From contig NZ_QXTH01000002.1 of the NCBI RefSeq assembly GCF_003946865.1, positions 1 through 64,000 of the forward strand: a DNA stretch of 64,000 bases. Direction: 5' to 3'. This stretch comes from Antribacter gilvus. Lineage in GTDB: Bacteria; Actinomycetota; Actinomycetes; Actinomycetales; Cellulomonadaceae. This document shows, one piece after another, positions 53,488-62,277 of this stretch. How positions within the stretch are numbered: position 1 is the first letter of the stretch; each line of letters opens with the position of its first letter. A model generated the notes under the pieces. That model was given only the letters and a program-made list of their open reading frames with translations, searched no databases and was not told the origin of the DNA. The position numbers were made by a program, and so were the translations under genes.

Positions 53488-54485
53488 CAGCCCCTCCTTC
53501 CGAGGACGGCGGCCCCGACGGCCGCCACCGGGACGCCCTGCGGCGCCAGCACCACGCGCTCGTGCAGGGCGAGCGACGTGAGGAACGGCGAGCTCTTGGC
53601 CTGCTCACGCAGAGCCTCCTGCACCGCCTCCAGGAGCGGCTCTCCCAGGTGGGAGACGCCCCCGCCGAGCACCACGTGCCGCACGTCGACCGTCAGCACC
53701 AGCAGACGGACGGCGCTCGCCACCGCTTCGGCGAACCGAGCCTTGACCGCGACCGCGTCAGCGTCCCCCGCTGCCGCCGCCTCGAACAGCTCGACCGGCG
53801 CCGGCTTGCCGTGCCGCGCCGGCCAGGCCGCGGCCAGCGCGGTGCCCGACGCGATCGTCTCCAGACAGCCTCGCTGGCCGCAAGGGCACTCGGGCCCGGC
53901 CGGGTCCACCGGCACGTGGCCGATCTCCCCCGCCGCCCCGCTCACGCCCCGGCGCAGGTGGCCCTCGAGGACCAGCCCGGCCGCCAGGCCGGTGCCCAGC
54001 GCGACGAACGCGAGGTCCTCGCTGGGCGCGACGCCGCTCCCGGCGGCGCGGTCGCGGTCGGGCTTGCTGCGCTCCAGGATGTGCGCAGCACCGACCGCCG
54101 CCACGTTGAGGTCGTTCTCGACCACCACGGGAAGGCCGCCGAGCGCCACCGAGAGCAGGTCTGCCAGCGGCAGCTCCGCCCCGTCGACGCCGAGGTTGAC
54201 CGCGTGCCGCACCGTGCCGGCCGCGTGGTCGACGATGCCCGGGATCCCCAGGCCCACGCCGGCCACGTCGTCGAGGGTGCGACCGGCCTGGGCGACGACC
54301 TCACGGACCGCCTGGGCCGCACCTGCCACGATGCCCTCGGCGCCGCGGACGGTGGGCAGACGGACCGTGGCGAGCACCTCGCCGTCGGGCCCCAGGAGGG
54401 CGCCCAGGATCTTGGTGCCCCCGATGTCGAGGCCGACCGAGCAGAGCCCGGACGACGGCGTGCCGATCTGCTGTGCCGCCGCCAT
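53487..54485 (-). CDS. ROK-family sugar kinase
   Basis: A 332-residue ROK kinase, probably acting on glucose, glucosamine or N-acetylglucosamine given its operon. VGLDIGGTKILGALL is the ATP-binding start, GVGLGIPGIVD and VVENDLNVAAVGAAH hold the sugar-binding region with the catalytic Asp, and CPCGQRGCLETIAS is the zinc motif. It lacks a DNA-binding N-terminus, so it is a kinase rather than a regulator. Overlaps neighbours by one base on both sides. Confidence 0.9.
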   Translation of the reverse strand: MAAAQQIGTPSSGLCSVGLDIGGTKILGALLGPDGEVLATVRLPTVRGAEGIVAGAAQAVREVVAQAGRTLDDVAGVGLGIPGIVDHAAGTVRHAVNLGVDGAELPLADLLSVALGGLPVVVENDLNVAAVGAAHILERSKPDRDRAAGSGVAPSEDLAFVALGTGLAAGLVLEGHLRRGVSGAAGEIGHVPVDPAGPECPCGQRGCLETIASGTALAAAWPARHGKPAPVELFEAAAAGDADAVAVKARFAEAVASAVRLLVLTVDVRHVVLGGGVSHLGEPLLEAVQEALREQAKSSPFLTSLALHERVVLAPQGVPVAAVGAAVLGRRG

Positions 54486-55417
54486 CAGCCCTTCACCGCG
54501 CCGGACACGAGCCCACCGGTCATACGCCCCTGGACGAACAGGAAGAAGATGACGACGGGGAGGGCCACGAGCGTGGAGCCGGCCATCATGGCACCCCAGT
54601 TGGTCGCCTCGTTGGCCTGCTGGAACGTCCTGAGCCAGATCGGCAACGTCATGGACTCCGGCCGCGACATGATGATCAGCGCGAGGATGAACTCGTTCCA
54701 CGCCTGGATGAGCGCGAAGACGCCCGTGGCGACCAGGCCAGGAGCCAGCAGCGGGAAGGTCACGCGCCAGAAGGCGCCGGCCTTGGTGCAACCGTCGATC
54801 ATGGCCGCCTCCTCGAGCTCGGCCGGCACCCCGTTGACGAACCCGCGCAGCGTCCAGATCGTGAACGGCAGCACGCCCGCCAGGTACACGAGCACCAGGC
54901 CGATGACCGTGTTGAGCATGTGCCAGCTGTCGATGATGCGGAAGAGCGAGATGAACATCGCCTCGCCGGGCAGCATCTGCACCACGAGGATGAGGAGGAT
55001 GAAGGTGCGGCGACCCTTGAACTTGAACCGCGTGAGCGCGAGCGACGCCAGGAAGCCCAGGATCATCGCGAGGAAGACGGTCAGGGTCGTGACCCAGATC
55101 GAGTTCCACATGGCCGGCGTGAAGGCGGCCCGCGACTCGTCGGTGATGACGCTCACGTAGTTGCGCATCGTGAAGAGGTCGGGCGTCGGGAAGAAGGCGA
55201 TGTCCTCGCCACGGATGGCGCTGTTGGGCAGGAAGGACGTGTTGATCATCCAGTAGACCGGGAAGGCCGACATGGCGAACACCGCGACCGCGACCAGCCC
55301 CCACACCACGTCGCCCACCCGGCGGGCGGGACCTCCGCGCCCGCTCGTCCGCGCAGGACCTGCCTGCGGCCGGATCCCGAGCCCTGCCTGGACCGTCCGG
55401 CTCTCGACCGCGCTCAC
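54485..55417 (-). CDS. ABC sugar transporter permease (MalG type)
   Basis: A 310-residue inner-membrane permease with six helices. The EAA loop reads ELEEAAMIDGCTKAGAFWRVTFPLLAPGL, the contact site for an ATPase. Helix text includes FPVYWMINTSFLP and TGVFALIQAWNEFILALIIM. It pairs with the MalF-type permease. No ATPase gene is present in the operon, so a shared MsiK-type ATPase elsewhere is likely, as known for actinomycete sugar importers. The GTG overlaps the upstream permease stop (GTGA). Confidence 0.92.
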   Translation of the reverse strand: MSAVESRTVQAGLGIRPQAGPARTSGRGGPARRVGDVVWGLVAVAVFAMSAFPVYWMINTSFLPNSAIRGEDIAFFPTPDLFTMRNYVSVITDESRAAFTPAMWNSIWVTTLTVFLAMILGFLASLALTRFKFKGRRTFILLILVVQMLPGEAMFISLFRIIDSWHMLNTVIGLVLVYLAGVLPFTIWTLRGFVNGVPAELEEAAMIDGCTKAGAFWRVTFPLLAPGLVATGVFALIQAWNEFILALIIMSRPESMTLPIWLRTFQQANEATNWGAMMAGSTLVALPVVIFFLFVQGRMTGGLVSGAVKG

Positions 55418-56379
55418 AGCTCCTCCTCCTGAACCGTCCGGCGCACGTAGTAGCTCGACAGACCCATCATGATGAACACGAAGATGACGCCGATGGCGCC
55501 CGCGACGCCGTAGTGACCCTGGGCCATGCCCGTCTGGAAGATGTACACACCGATCGTGTTCGTCGCCTCACGGTCGCCGCCGATGGTCTGCAGGGCGAAC
55601 ACCTGGGTGAACAGCCGCAGGTCCCAGATCATCGACAGCACGATCAGCACCGTGATGATGCCGCTGACGTACGGGATCTGGACGAGGCGGAAGCGCTGGA
55701 GGGCGCTCGCCCCGTCGAGCTGTGCGGCCTCGATGACCTCGCCGGGGATCTGCGTCAGGCCGGCGTACATCGTGAACGCGACGAACGGCACGGCACCCCA
55801 CACGACGATGATCACGAGGATCATGAAGAAGGTGAGCGGGTCCAGGAGCCACGAGTGGCCGAACCAGCGGTCACCCGTGATCCGCGTCAGCAGGTTGTTG
55901 ACGATGCCGTACTCGGTGTCGAAGATCCAGCCCCACACGATCGTGGCGGACAGCGGCGGCATCGCCCACGCGAGGAGCAGGCCGACCGAGACGAGCACCC
56001 GCAGGCCCTTGCCGAGCCGCATCATGAGCAGGGCGAGCAGGGTGCCGATCACCATGGTCAGCACGACGCAGATGACCATCACGACGAAGCTGCGGAGCAG
56101 GACGGTCCAGAAACCGTCCAGGTCGGTGAGGATGCTGACGTAGTTGTCGAACCCCACCCACTCGGCCGGCGTGCCCATGAGCTGGGCGCGCTCGTACTCC
56201 TGGAACGACATGACGACGAGGCGCACGATCGGGTACCCGGTGAAGACTCCGAGCACGACGAGCGTCGCGGACAGGAGCAGCCAGGGCAGGACAGGCTTCC
56301 GGCGCCGTGGGGGCCGGCTGCTTCGGCGCGTCGGCGGCGGCGATGCCGGCGCAGGCGCATCGAGGAACGAGGTGGTCAT
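55414..56379 (-). CDS. ABC sugar transporter permease (MalF type)
   Basis: A 321-residue permease with six helices and the EAA loop EVIEAAQLDGASALQRFRLVQIPYVSG. A Pro/Arg-rich cytoplasmic N-terminus of about 40 residues precedes the first helix (LPWLLLSATLVVLGVFTGYPIVRLVVMS). The ATG at 56379 is preferred over a TTG six bases upstream because GGAG lies at the right distance. It partners the MalG-type permease and the binding protein encoded 118 bp upstream. Confidence 0.92.
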   Translation of the reverse strand: MTTSFLDAPAPASPPPTRRSSRPPRRRKPVLPWLLLSATLVVLGVFTGYPIVRLVVMSFQEYERAQLMGTPAEWVGFDNYVSILTDLDGFWTVLLRSFVVMVICVVLTMVIGTLLALLMMRLGKGLRVLVSVGLLLAWAMPPLSATIVWGWIFDTEYGIVNNLLTRITGDRWFGHSWLLDPLTFFMILVIIVVWGAVPFVAFTMYAGLTQIPGEVIEAAQLDGASALQRFRLVQIPYVSGIITVLIVLSMIWDLRLFTQVFALQTIGGDREATNTIGVYIFQTGMAQGHYGVAGAIGVIFVFIMMGLSSYYVRRTVQEEEL

Positions 56380-56492
56380 CTGCAATCTCCATTGGGCGGC
56401 GCCTGGACGGCGGCGCGACGACGAGGGGCGGTGCGAGGCGCAGGGTGTGCGCGGCGCCGCCCGAAGGGAGGACGGCGCCGCGCCGGCAGCCG

Positions 56493-57785
56493 GGTGTCAG
56501 CTGTTGAGGATCTTCTCGATCTCGGTGTCGAGGTCCTTGGCGATGGTCTCGACGTCCTGGCCCGCGGCGATCTTGGTGAACGCGGCCTGCAGGATGCCCG
56601 CGGCCTCCACGTCGGCCCACTTCGGCGAGGCCGGGGTCAGACGCGCGGTCTTGGCCGCCTCGACACCGGCAGCAGCGATCGGGTCGTCCTGGGGAACCTG
56701 ACCGGCCAGCGACACCTTCGCCGGGATCAGACCCGTCGCGGCGATCATCGTCTGGTACTCGTCCGACAGCATGATCTGCAGAGCCTTGTAAGCCAGCTCC
56801 GGGTTCGGCGAGTTCTTCGCCACCGCGATGTTGGACCCACCGGCGAACACCTGAGCAGCGCCACCGTCCTTGCCCGGCAGCGGGAACGCCTTCAGGTCCG
56901 ACCCATAGGTCGCCAGGCAGCCCGGGACCTCAGCGTCCTCCTCGGCCTTGATCCCCCACTGGATCCACGACGGAGCCGACAGGAACGCGACCTTGCCCTC
57001 ACAGAACGGCACCTGCAGATCGGTCTCCTGACCGTCCTTCGGCGCGTTCGAGGTGTTGAACGCCTCCTGGATCTGCTCCAGACCCGCCAGACCACCCTCG
57101 GACGAGAACCCGGCCTCCCACGTCCCGTCATCCTTGGGCTCGGCGATGAAACCACCGTTCTCCCAGATGAACGGCAGAGCGTTGTACCAGTCCTGACCCG
57201 GCCAGTAGATCCCCGACCGGTCAGCCGTCTTCAGCGACGACGCCGTCGCCACGTACTCGTCCAGCGTCGAGGGCACCTCCGTGCCACCCAGCACCTGCTC
57301 GGAGTAGAACACCACACGCGAACCCGAGTAGTACGGCAGCGCGTAGTGCACGCCCTCCCAGTCACCAGCCTCGACGAACCCCGGCAGCAGGTCGTCCCCG
57401 CCCAGCTCCTCGAACTGCTCGCCCGTGATCTCCGCGAAGTAGCCCGCCGACGTGAACGCCGCAGCCTGCGTGTTACCGATCTCCACCACGTCCGGCGCGT
57501 CCGAACCCGACAACGCCGTCGTGTACTTGTCGACCAGACCGTCCCACGCCTGCTCCTCGATCGTCAGCGTCGAACCCGGGTTCTGCTCCTCGAACGTCGA
57601 CTTCAGGAACGCACGAGCCTCCTCCGGAGTGTCACCACCCACGACCCACACCCGCACATCACCCGTCACCGGACCCTCGGACGCCGGCTCCGCAGAACCA
57701 CCACACGCCGACAACCCCAACGCCACCACAGCAACCGACGCCACAGCGCCGCCCACACGAATCTTCTTCACGGTCATTCCTTCCG
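56493..57785. repeat. 1293-bp near-identical direct repeat, copy 1
   Basis: This block, covering the binding-protein gene plus 4 bp after and 8 bp before it, matches 59211-60503 base for base except two substitutions near 56665-56670 / 59383-59388, both silent. Identity stops abruptly at both ends. Confidence 0.9.
56497..57777 (-). CDS. Extracellular sugar-binding lipoprotein, copy 1
   Basis: A 426-residue solute-binding protein of ABC importers. The lipobox LSACGG (Cys at about residue 27) marks lipid attachment. The mature protein matches the family 1 extracellular binding fold: VRVWVVGGDTPEEARAFLKSTFEEQNPG, DAPDVVEIGNTQAAAF, YSGSRVVFYSEQVL and FAGGSNIAVAKNSPNPELAYKAL. It lies between the ROK regulator and the permeases. 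The product is identical to copy 2 at 59215-60495; the genes differ at two silent positions that I can see. A GGAAGGA site precedes the ATG. Confidence 0.94.
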   Translation of the reverse strand: MTVKKIRVGGAVASVAVVALGLSACGGSAEPASEGPVTGDVRVWVVGGDTPEEARAFLKSTFEEQNPGSTLTIEEQAWDGLVDKYTTALSGSDAPDVVEIGNTQAAAFTSAGYFAEITGEQFEELGGDDLLPGFVEAGDWEGVHYALPYYSGSRVVFYSEQVLGGTEVPSTLDEYVATASSLKTADRSGIYWPGQDWYNALPFIWENGGFIAEPKDDGTWEAGFSSEGGLAGLEQIQEAFNTSNAPKDGQETDLQVPFCEGKVAFLSAPSWIQWGIKAEEDAEVPGCLATYGSDLKAFPLPGKDGGAAQVFAGGSNIAVAKNSPNPELAYKALQIMLSDEYQTMIAATGLIPAKVSLAGQVPQDDPIAAAGVEAAKTARLTPASPKWADVEAAGILQAAFTKIAAGQDVETIAKDLDTEIEKILNS

Positions 57786-57800
57786 AGGGTCTTGCTCTGC

Positions 57801-58955
57801 TCAGGACACGCCGAGCTGAGCGGACAGGACCAGGACCGCGGCACCCGCGAGCACCACGTCCTCGTCCAAGGTCGCCATCCGCAGGTGCAGCCCGGCGTTG
57901 ATCGCCGGCATGGTCCGCTCGCGGAGGGTCTGCAGCGCCGTCTCCCGCAAGGTGCCGTCGAGCAGGTCGCGCGGACCGCTCAGGAGCACCTCGGAGAGGT
58001 TGAGGGCGCTCACGACAGGAGCCAGGGTGACCCCCAGCAGCCTGCCGACCGACGCCAGGGCGGCGTCGGCGGCGTCAGGGTCCTTGTCCGCGACCGCGCG
58101 CCGGAGCGCCGGCACGGACAGGACCGTCTCGAGGCAGCCGCTGCGGCCACAGGCGCACAGCTCACCGTCGTCGACGACGGTGACGTGGCCGAGCTCGCCG
58201 GCCGCGTCGCCGTGCCCGTGCACGCGCACCCCGTCCGCCACGATGCCTGCGCCGACGCCCTCGCCGATGGTGATGACGATCAGGCCCGAGGACGCTCCCC
58301 CGTAGGTGAACTCGCCCAGCGCGGCGGTGTTGGCGTCGTTCGCGACGTGCACGGGAAGACCGAGCCGCTCGCTGAGCAGCGCCGCGAGCGGCACGTCGAA
58401 CCAGCGACGGTTCGGGGCCTCGACCACGCGGCCGGCCATGTCGATCACGCCGGGCGAGCCGATGCCCACCCCGATGACCGGCTGGCTCGCGGCCGCGACG
58501 AGACGGCGCACGAAACGGGTCAGGAGATCGACGAGCTCCTCGCCGGTGCGCCCGTCGATCGCGAGCGAGCGCCGGACCACGACCTGGCCGGTCAGGCTGA
58601 GCACCGCGCCGCGCATCTGCGCGTCGTCGGTGAGGTCCACGGCCACGATCTGGTACGAGTCCGTGCGCATCCCCACGAGGATCGCCGGCTTGCCCACACG
58701 CTGTCCGGGACGGGTGCCGAGCTCCTCCACGAGGCCCTCGCCGATGAGCACCGACACAAGGTCCGAGATGGTGACCCGCGTGAGCGCCGTCGCGCGCGCG
58801 AGGTCTGCCCGCGAGGTGGGGCCCTGGTGGAAGAGGTGTTGAAGAACGAGCGAGCGATTGTGCGCCCGAGCATGCTCGGGAAGCACCTTCGACGTCGCGC
58901 GGAGACGGTTGCCGAGGCTCTGCTCGGTGCCGGTACGTCCTGTCGCCGTCGTCAT
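57801..58955 (-). CDS. ROK-family transcriptional regulator
   Basis: A 384-residue regulator. The winged helix-turn-helix is at about residues 30-90 (NRSLVLQHLFHQGPTSRADLARATALTRVTISDLVSVLIGEGLV). The ROK sugar-binding domain follows with GVGIGSPGVID, HVANDANTAALGEF and CACGRSGCLET (zinc motif). It likely represses this operon until an amino sugar or its phosphate binds. The ATG lies 13 nt after AAGGAGG, which is part of a 19-bp motif repeated before binding-protein copy 2. Confidence 0.93.
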   Translation of the reverse strand: MTTATGRTGTEQSLGNRLRATSKVLPEHARAHNRSLVLQHLFHQGPTSRADLARATALTRVTISDLVSVLIGEGLVEELGTRPGQRVGKPAILVGMRTDSYQIVAVDLTDDAQMRGAVLSLTGQVVVRRSLAIDGRTGEELVDLLTRFVRRLVAAASQPVIGVGIGSPGVIDMAGRVVEAPNRRWFDVPLAALLSERLGLPVHVANDANTAALGEFTYGGASSGLIVITIGEGVGAGIVADGVRVHGHGDAAGELGHVTVVDDGELCACGRSGCLETVLSVPALRRAVADKDPDAADAALASVGRLLGVTLAPVVSALNLSEVLLSGPRDLLDGTLRETALQTLRERTMPAINAGLHLRMATLDEDVVLAGAAVLVLSAQLGVS

Positions 58956-59040
58956 GTTTGTTAGTAGACCTCCTTAACAGAGTGGTGTCTATCACCCGGA
59001 AGATCTCGTGACCTAACCGTTATCCGGTGCGTCACGAGCC
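58956..59040 (-). promoter_or_regulatory. Promoter/operator block of the ROK regulator operon
   Basis: The 19-bp imperfect palindrome GTTAGTAGACCTCCTTAAC (plus strand 58960-58978) lies just before the regulator. Upstream elements GGTGT.ATCACC and AACCGTTA also recur in the block at 60577-60640. A possible -35/-10 pair on the minus strand is TTAGGT, 17 bp, GATAGA. This is probably the autoregulatory operator. Confidence 0.6.
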
Positions 59041-59210
59041 CCGTCCTCCCTGCCCGCAGAGCGGGCGCACGGTGAATTGCGCGGAGGGTGGACGAACCCG
59101 AGCCTGCCTCACCACTGGCGCAGCGTCGCGCCGAGCGTACGCGCGCGTACACGAACGGGTCCGCCCGGACCGGCAGACGCCGGCCCGGGCGGACCCGTCG
59201 ATCTCAGCTC

Positions 59211-60503
59211 GGTGTCAGCTGTTGAGGATCTTCTCGATCTCGGTGTCGAGGTCCTTGGCGATGGTCTCGACGTCCTGGCCCGCGGCGATCTTGGTGAACG
59301 CGGCCTGCAGGATGCCCGCGGCCTCCACGTCGGCCCACTTCGGCGAGGCCGGGGTCAGACGCGCGGTCTTGGCCGCCTCGACCCCAGCAGCAGCGATCGG
59401 GTCGTCCTGGGGAACCTGACCGGCCAGCGACACCTTCGCCGGGATCAGACCCGTCGCGGCGATCATCGTCTGGTACTCGTCCGACAGCATGATCTGCAGA
59501 GCCTTGTAAGCCAGCTCCGGGTTCGGCGAGTTCTTCGCCACCGCGATGTTGGACCCACCGGCGAACACCTGAGCAGCGCCACCGTCCTTGCCCGGCAGCG
59601 GGAACGCCTTCAGGTCCGACCCATAGGTCGCCAGGCAGCCCGGGACCTCAGCGTCCTCCTCGGCCTTGATCCCCCACTGGATCCACGACGGAGCCGACAG
59701 GAACGCGACCTTGCCCTCACAGAACGGCACCTGCAGATCGGTCTCCTGACCGTCCTTCGGCGCGTTCGAGGTGTTGAACGCCTCCTGGATCTGCTCCAGA
59801 CCCGCCAGACCACCCTCGGACGAGAACCCGGCCTCCCACGTCCCGTCATCCTTGGGCTCGGCGATGAAACCACCGTTCTCCCAGATGAACGGCAGAGCGT
59901 TGTACCAGTCCTGACCCGGCCAGTAGATCCCCGACCGGTCAGCCGTCTTCAGCGACGACGCCGTCGCCACGTACTCGTCCAGCGTCGAGGGCACCTCCGT
60001 GCCACCCAGCACCTGCTCGGAGTAGAACACCACACGCGAACCCGAGTAGTACGGCAGCGCGTAGTGCACGCCCTCCCAGTCACCAGCCTCGACGAACCCC
60101 GGCAGCAGGTCGTCCCCGCCCAGCTCCTCGAACTGCTCGCCCGTGATCTCCGCGAAGTAGCCCGCCGACGTGAACGCCGCAGCCTGCGTGTTACCGATCT
60201 CCACCACGTCCGGCGCGTCCGAACCCGACAACGCCGTCGTGTACTTGTCGACCAGACCGTCCCACGCCTGCTCCTCGATCGTCAGCGTCGAACCCGGGTT
60301 CTGCTCCTCGAACGTCGACTTCAGGAACGCACGAGCCTCCTCCGGAGTGTCACCACCCACGACCCACACCCGCACATCACCCGTCACCGGACCCTCGGAC
60401 GCCGGCTCCGCAGAACCACCACACGCCGACAACCCCAACGCCACCACAGCAACCGACGCCACAGCGCCGCCCACACGAATCTTCTTCACGGTCATTCCTT
60501 CCG
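59211..60503. repeat. 1293-bp near-identical direct repeat, copy 2
   Basis: Second copy of the block at 56493-57785. The copies are in the same orientation, 1425 bp apart, and flank the ROK regulator gene. Confidence 0.9.
59215..60495 (-). CDS. Extracellular sugar-binding lipoprotein, copy 2
   Basis: A 426-residue solute-binding lipoprotein with the same sequence as copy 1, including the LSACGG lipobox and all family motifs. It is the first gene of this locus in transcription order and has its own promoter/operator block. The 259 bp between its stop and the ROK gene hold the regulator promoter and no other gene. The ATG follows GGAAGGA. A doubled dose of binding protein from one transporter locus is plausible, since binding proteins are needed in excess over permeases. 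Confidence 0.94.
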   Translation of the reverse strand: MTVKKIRVGGAVASVAVVALGLSACGGSAEPASEGPVTGDVRVWVVGGDTPEEARAFLKSTFEEQNPGSTLTIEEQAWDGLVDKYTTALSGSDAPDVVEIGNTQAAAFTSAGYFAEITGEQFEELGGDDLLPGFVEAGDWEGVHYALPYYSGSRVVFYSEQVLGGTEVPSTLDEYVATASSLKTADRSGIYWPGQDWYNALPFIWENGGFIAEPKDDGTWEAGFSSEGGLAGLEQIQEAFNTSNAPKDGQETDLQVPFCEGKVAFLSAPSWIQWGIKAEEDAEVPGCLATYGSDLKAFPLPGKDGGAAQVFAGGSNIAVAKNSPNPELAYKALQIMLSDEYQTMIAATGLIPAKVSLAGQVPQDDPIAAAGVEAAKTARLTPASPKWADVEAAGILQAAFTKIAAGQDVETIAKDLDTEIEKILNS

Positions 60504-60576
60504 GTTTCGGTCAGCCATCTTCGAGCCACCGCTCGGTCCCGCGAGCACCCCGGTGTGATCGCGGCATCGATGCCGT

Positions 60577-60640
60577 TTGTTAGTAGACCTCCTTAACAGT
60601 GTGGTGTCCATCACCGGTCCGCCCTCGTGATGGAACCGTT
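60577..60640 (-). promoter_or_regulatory. Promoter/operator block of binding-protein copy 2
   Basis: GTTAGTAGACCTCCTTAAC recurs exactly here (60579-60597), followed by GTGTGGTGTCCATCACC and AACCGTTA, all shared in order with the block at 58956-59040. The transcript would have a ~90-base leader before the ATG. Likely bound by the ROK regulator. Confidence 0.6.
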
Positions 60641-60771
60641 ACGAATCCGCGGCCGTGCCGCGACCGAACCATGCCCGAGATGCCCGGCGGATCGCGGCCG
60701 CCCTTCCCGGCCCAACCTCACAAAGGGATCACAATTCGCGTCCTGAGCCGTTGTGCCGATTCACCCGCTCC

Positions 60772-60777
60772 TACGCT
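60772..60777 (+). promoter_or_regulatory. Leaderless -10 box (TACGCT)
   Basis: TACGCT, 6 nt, then the ATG of the DUF4349 gene. Confidence 0.5.
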
Positions 60778-60783
60778 CGGACC

Positions 60784-61800
60784 ATGACTCGTCCCGCCCC
60801 CTCGTCACGCACCGGCCGTCTGGCGACGCGCCTCGCGGCCCTCCTCGCCGGCACGGCGCTCGTGCTCGGTCTCGCCGCGTGCTCCGGGGGAGGCGACGGC
60901 GGGGGCAGCTCGGAGGGAGCGGAACCGGCAGCCGACTCCGCCGCGGCCTACGCGCCCTCCGACCTCGGGGGCGCCGCCGCCTCTGCCGAGGGCACCGTCG
61001 CCCGGGAGCTCGTCACCACGGGGTCCGCCTCGATCGTGGCGGCCGACCCCGCCCGCACCGCCCAGGACCTCGCACGGATCGTCGAGCAGGCCGGCGGCCG
61101 GGTGGAGCAGCGCTCCGAGACGGCCGGTTCCGACGGCGAGCGCGGCAGCGCGTCCATGACGTTGCGCGTCCCGGCCGACCGGGTCACGCCCACGCTCGAG
61201 GCGCTCGACTCCCTCGGCGAGGTCAGCCAGGTGTCCATCGAGACGGTCGACGTGACCGGGACGGCACAGGACCTCGACGCCCGCATCGTCGCGCTCACCA
61301 CCTCCACCGACCGGCTCCGCAAGCTCATGACCGAGGCAGCCTCGACGGACGAGCTGCTCGAGGTCGAGCGCGAGCTCTCCGCCCGGCAGGCGGACCTGGA
61401 CTCCCTGCGCGCCGAGCGCGACCGGCTGTCCGACGAGGTCGCGATGTCCACCCTCCGCGTCGACATCTTCGCCGACGAGGAGGACGTCATGGTGGCCAAC
61501 CGCAGCGGCTTCCTCGGCGGCCTCGCCGCGGGCTGGGAGGCGCTGGTGAGCACCTTCCGCGCCCTGCTCCTGGTCCTCGGCGTGCTGCTGCCGTGGCTCG
61601 CGGTCGCCGCTCTCGTCTATCTCGTGGTCACGGTCGTGCGGCGGGCGCGGCGGACGCGTCAGGCCCGGTCGGGCGGGTCCGGCGGCCCCACGGCCGAGGG
61701 CCCGGCCGGCCCGCAGGGGCCGCCCTCCCACGACGACGGCGGCGCGGAGGCGGACCCGGACGAGGCGGAGACCCGCCCGGCTCCTGCTCCCGTCGGTTAG
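60784..61800 (+). CDS. DUF4349 lipoprotein
   Basis: A 338-residue protein. The signal peptide ends in LGLAACSGG, a lipobox with Cys near residue 32. A Gly/Ser/Ala-rich linker follows, then the DUF4349 domain (about 75-290): ELVTTGSASIVAADPARTAQDLARIVEQAGGRVEQ, SMTLRVPADRVTPTLEALDSLG and a coiled-coil stretch ASTDELLEVERELSARQADLDSLRAERDRL. A membrane helix (LLLVLGVLLPWLAVAALVYLVVTVV) sits near residues 263-288 with a polar tail inside. Function unknown; it may sense or scaffold at the cell envelope. The ATG follows a TACGCT box by 6 nt. Confidence 0.88.
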   Translation: MTRPAPSSRTGRLATRLAALLAGTALVLGLAACSGGGDGGGSSEGAEPAADSAAAYAPSDLGGAAASAEGTVARELVTTGSASIVAADPARTAQDLARIVEQAGGRVEQRSETAGSDGERGSASMTLRVPADRVTPTLEALDSLGEVSQVSIETVDVTGTAQDLDARIVALTTSTDRLRKLMTEAASTDELLEVERELSARQADLDSLRAERDRLSDEVAMSTLRVDIFADEEDVMVANRSGFLGGLAAGWEALVSTFRALLLVLGVLLPWLAVAALVYLVVTVVRRARRTRQARSGGSGGPTAEGPAGPQGPPSHDDGGAEADPDEAETRPAPAPVG

Positions 61801-61846
61801 CTTCCTCACGTGATCGGTAGTTCACACACCGCTGGCCGGCCCGGCG

Positions 61847-62254
61847 TCAGCCGGTGATCGCCAGCCCGTCGATCTCGACGAGCATCTCCTCGCGCGGCAG
61901 GCCCGTGAACACGGTGGTCCGGCCGGGGAGCACCCCGCCCGGGCAGTGCTTCGTCACGAACTCGCCGTAGGCCTCGTTCATCACCGGGAAGTCCTCGCGC
62001 CTGGTGAGGTAGACGCGCAGCATCACGACGTCGTCGAAGGTGGCGCCGCCCGCCTCGACGATCGCCCGCACGTTCTCGAGCGTCCGCGTGGTCTGCGCCG
62101 CCACGTCGCCCGGGTACAGGTACTCCCCCGTCGCCGGGTCCACCGGGCCCTGGCCCGACACCTGGACGAACGGCCCCTTGCGCACCCCCTGGTGGAACGT
62201 GTGCGCGGGGGCGGGTGCGTCCGTGGTCGAGATCGCGGTCTTGGGCGTGGTCAT
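61847..62254 (-). CDS. RidA/YjgF family enamine/imine deaminase
   Basis: A 135-residue protein of the YjgF/YER057c/UK114 family, which hydrolyses reactive enamines and imines released by PLP enzymes. Motifs: FVQVSGQGPVDPATGE, QTTRTLENVRAIVEAGGATFDDVVMLRVYL (Arg80 in the position of the substrate-binding Arg) and PGRTTVFTGLPREEMLVEID. The ATG was set by family length. The PLP enzyme gene lies 23 bp upstream in the same direction, a functional pairing known in this family. Confidence 0.92.
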   Translation of the reverse strand: MTTPKTAISTTDAPAPAHTFHQGVRKGPFVQVSGQGPVDPATGEYLYPGDVAAQTTRTLENVRAIVEAGGATFDDVVMLRVYLTRREDFPVMNEAYGEFVTKHCPGGVLPGRTTVFTGLPREEMLVEIDGLAITG

Positions 62255-62277
62255 CCGGTGCTCCTTGATCGTGGTGG

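Noticed and set aside
56144-56701. Plus-strand frames across the permease and binding-protein genes that recur at 59027-59419
   Set aside because: The shared ending only reflects the duplicated binding-protein gene read in antisense.
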